From positions 1-7,128 of the forward strand of contig JABFSD010000980.1 of the NCBI GenBank assembly GCA_013140935.1: DNA of 7,128 nucleotides, written 5' to 3'. A model generated the notes under the pieces. The model had not been told where the DNA came from and made no database searches. It saw nothing but the letters and a program-made list of their open reading frames with translations. The number at the start of each line of letters is the position of its first letter. The stretch's first letter is position 1. This DNA comes from Acidobacteriota bacterium. Its GTDB lineage: Bacteria; Acidobacteriota; Blastocatellia; RBC074. Of the stretch, positions 5,422 through 7,128 are shown one piece after another. The position numbers and the translations under genes are program-made.

Positions 5422-6408
5422 TCAGGGTTGGGGGAATAGGAGCGGCAACGCAACTTCGGCGGTGAAGATGCAACGCGCATTGTGGCCGCACAGCGGAACC
5501 GGGACGACCTGATGTTTCGCGCTGAACTTTTGATTGACGTATTTGCCAAAGGCTTGTCCACGCAACCAACGATTCGCGCCCTGCGCCATCGCGGGACACG
5601 AACCGTCAAATCCCGCCAACGGTGTCGTATCCAATTCGCCCAGCAAATAAATTGCCGAACGCGCCGCCAGTTGTTTTTTCAACTGTTCGTCGGTGAGCTT
5701 CGCCGTATAACCCACGCGGTTCTGCAAGCCGTAAGGCCATTGATCGAAGGTCGTGCAATTACGGCCTTCGGTGAAAGCGCCGAACACATCACCGGTCGCA
5801 TTCGGGCGCGTCGCGTCGAGATAGGAATAACTCGACGGATTCGACACGATGTATTGCACCGGCACGCCCAACGAATCATGCACCTGATTCGCCATTTGAT
5901 AGCGCGTGACATATTGCCCGCCCGCCGAATGTCCGCCGATGACGACGGCTTTCAGATTGGGAAAAACTTCTTTGCTGGCGAGCTTGCGCAACACTTCATC
6001 CATAAAATCGAAGGACGTGAGCCGTTCGTTATTCGTAGCGATGCCGCCTGCGCGCCAACTCGTACCGCTGCACGGCCAGTTGAGTTCATTGGCGTCGAGC
6101 GTGTCGTTGCATCCGCTGTTTTTCGCAGCGAAGCGCGGCGCGATGATGAGCGTATTTTCCAACGCGCCAGCTAAAAAACCCGCAGCGACGGCGGTGCGAA
6201 AGTAATTGTCGGCATCGCGTCCCGCGCCGTGAATCAACACGAACGCGCGCGTGATGGCTTCGTTTTTCACCGTCAACGGATGCGAGCGATAAATCAGCGA
6301 CGCAGACGTTCCGTCGCCGAGCTTTACCCACTCCTTGCAATCCAGCGTGACGCACGGCGCAGCCATCACCGGCAGCGAAAACAACAGGAGAAAAACTGTT
6401 TTTAGCAT
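5422..6408 (-). CDS. Secreted alpha/beta hydrolase
   Basis: The protein has 328 residues. The first 17 or so (MLKTVFLLLFSLPVMAA) form a signal peptide, so it is exported. The oxyanion-hole region is VLIHGAGRDADNYF (57-70). The nucleophile elbow is GGHSAGGQ with Ser161. The acid is probably Asp260 in LLGELDTTP, and the base is His309 in PLCGHNARC. The full catalytic triad therefore appears intact. Eight cysteines (19, 24, 100, 113, 218, 271, 307, 313) suggest disulfide bonds outside the cytoplasm, some near the catalytic His. The general form recalls extracellular esterases of the PHB-depolymerase or feruloyl-esterase type, but the substrate cannot be named. It is the first gene of a two-gene operon with the methyltransferase and is divergent from the oxygenase. 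No strong Shine-Dalgarno sequence precedes the ATG. Confidence 0.85.
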   Translation of the reverse strand: MLKTVFLLLFSLPVMAAPCVTLDCKEWVKLGDGTSASLIYRSHPLTVKNEAITRAFVLIHGAGRDADNYFRTAVAAGFLAGALENTLIIAPRFAAKNSGCNDTLDANELNWPCSGTSWRAGGIATNNERLTSFDFMDEVLRKLASKEVFPNLKAVVIGGHSAGGQYVTRYQMANQVHDSLGVPVQYIVSNPSSYSYLDATRPNATGDVFGAFTEGRNCTTFDQWPYGLQNRVGYTAKLTDEQLKKQLAARSAIYLLGELDTTPLAGFDGSCPAMAQGANRWLRGQAFGKYVNQKFSAKHQVVPVPLCGHNARCIFTAEVALPLLFPQP

Positions 6409-6415
6409 GCTGCGT

Positions 6416-6444
6416 TATTTATCACTCTTCGCCAGACGAGACAA
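6416..6444 (-). promoter_or_regulatory. Candidate promoter for the hydrolase-methyltransferase operon
   Basis: On the minus strand, TTGTCT (6439-6444) and TAAATA (6416-6421) are separated by 17 bp. The matches to TTGACA and TATAAT are partial (4/6 and 3/6). The transcript would begin at or almost at the ATG (6408), so the mRNA would be nearly leaderless. Confidence 0.22.
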
Positions 6445-6457
6445 CGCGCGTAATAAT
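6429..6457 (+). promoter_or_regulatory. Candidate promoter for the 2OG-Fe(II) oxygenase gene
   Basis: TCGCCA (6429-6434) and AATAAT (6452-6457) are separated by 17 bp, matching the sigma-70 consensus at 4/6 and 5/6. The start site would be at about 6464, next to the ATG at 6465. This agrees with the absence of a Shine-Dalgarno sequence before that ATG and suggests a leaderless mRNA. Confidence 0.3.
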
Positions 6458-6464
6458 CATCGCC

Positions 6465-7128
6465 ATGCAAACTTCGATTCCACTCATAGACCTTGGTTCG
6501 CTGCACACAAAACCATCTGACATCGCCGCACAACTGCGGGCCGCCTGTTGTGAACACGGTTTCTTTTACCTCGCTGGTCACGGCGTAAGTGAAACCTTGC
6601 AAGCTCGCCTCGAACAACAAAGCCGCACGTTTTTCGCGCAACCGCTCGAAGCCAAAACGCAGATTGCTATGACGCACGGCGGCAAAGCGTGGCGCGGCTA
6701 TTTCCCGGTCGGCAACGAATTGACTTCAGGCCAGCCCGATTGGAAGGAAGGGTTGTATTTCGGCGCGGAGTTGAGCCACGAACATCCGTTGCCCTTGCAC
6801 GGCACAAATCAGTTCCCTGCTGAGATGCCGGAGTTTCGCCAAACCGTCCTGGATTATCTCGCCGCGCTGACCGAACTCGGCCACACCGTAATGCGCGGCC
6901 TCGCGCTGAGTTTGAATTTGCCGGAGAGTTATTTCGCGGAACGTTACACCCGCGATCCGCTGATCCTGTTTCGCATCTTCAACTATCCGGCACACGCCGA
7001 CGCGGCGAGCTGGGGCGTAGGCGAACATACCGATTACGGCTTGCTGACGATATTGAAGCAGGACGATTGCGGCGGCTTGCAGGTGAAAACTCGCGCAGGC
7101 CCAGCCGGTTGGACCGAAGCGCCGCCGA
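6465..7128 (+). CDS. 2-oxoglutarate-Fe(II) oxygenase, isopenicillin N synthase-like, partial at right edge
   Basis: The first 221 codons are visible; the gene runs off the window. The N-terminal region (SIPLIDLGSL, then EHGFFYLAGHGV at 30-41) is the DIOX_N domain. RGYFPVGNELTSGQPDWKEGLYFG (77-100) is a conserved block of bacterial and fungal members. WGVGEHTDYGLLTIL (183-197) begins the catalytic jelly roll and supplies the first two iron ligands, His188 and Asp190. The second His and the 2-oxoglutarate-binding Arg should lie beyond the edge; full family members have about 310-340 residues. Such enzymes hydroxylate or otherwise oxidise small molecules; the substrate is unknown. The ATG at 6465 is firm, because the first core strand begins at residue 5. 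The protein is cytosolic. The gene is divergent from the hydrolase, with 56 bp between starts. Confidence 0.9.
   Translation, partial: MQTSIPLIDLGSLHTKPSDIAAQLRAACCEHGFFYLAGHGVSETLQARLEQQSRTFFAQPLEAKTQIAMTHGGKAWRGYFPVGNELTSGQPDWKEGLYFGAELSHEHPLPLHGTNQFPAEMPEFRQTVLDYLAALTELGHTVMRGLALSLNLPESYFAERYTRDPLILFRIFNYPAHADAASWGVGEHTDYGLLTILKQDDCGGLQVKTRAGPAGWTEAPP

Noticed and set aside
2481..6408. CHAT, methyltransferase and hydrolase as one defence system
   Set aside because: The CHAT gene is separated by about 490 bp, the hydrolase is secreted, and there is no sensor, gasdermin, nuclease or other known partner nearby.

Overview
The window looks like ordinary chromosomal DNA of a mid-GC, Gram-negative-type bacterium. 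Gene content and protein style suggest Acidobacteriota, possibly Blastocatellia: an Oar/TonB-receptor-like C-terminus, an exported FAD_oxidored protein, a TPR/CHAT protein, and a 2OG-Fe(II) oxygenase. The taxonomic call is inference only; no rRNA or other phylogenetic marker is present. Secretion signals and an outer-membrane-type C-terminus support a diderm envelope.

Layout, left to right. Positions 1-59 (+) hold the last 18 codons of a probable outer-membrane beta-barrel protein. A 45-bp near-perfect palindrome (74-118) separates it from an exported FAD-dependent oxidoreductase (134-1804, +). A 676-bp non-coding stretch follows (1805-2480). It contains nested inverted repeats that could fold as an RNA or belong to a dispersed repeat, and a short hairpin flanked by A and T runs that could terminate transcription from both sides. 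Reading leftwards from the other side is a membrane-anchored CHAT protease-like protein (2481-4100, -). It keeps the His/Cys dyad but has a shortened loop after the Cys. A second non-coding stretch (4101-4593) holds several inverted repeats and a good ribosome binding site for the CHAT gene. Next comes a two-gene minus-strand operon: a secreted alpha/beta hydrolase (5422-6408) followed after 3 bases by a class I SAM methyltransferase (4594-5418). A 56-bp divergent intergenic region separates this operon from a 2OG-Fe(II) oxygenase of the isopenicillin N synthase type (6465 to the right edge, +), which is cut by the window end.

The genes do not form an obvious single pathway. The hydrolase and methyltransferase are probably co-transcribed and translationally coupled. 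The CHAT gene lies downstream on the same strand but has its own leader of about 490 bp. I found no transposase, CRISPR array, tRNA, rRNA or integrase. The points most worth a second look are the 45-bp palindrome, the shortened CHAT active-site loop, the structured leader upstream of the CHAT gene, and the foldable non-coding region after the oxidoreductase.
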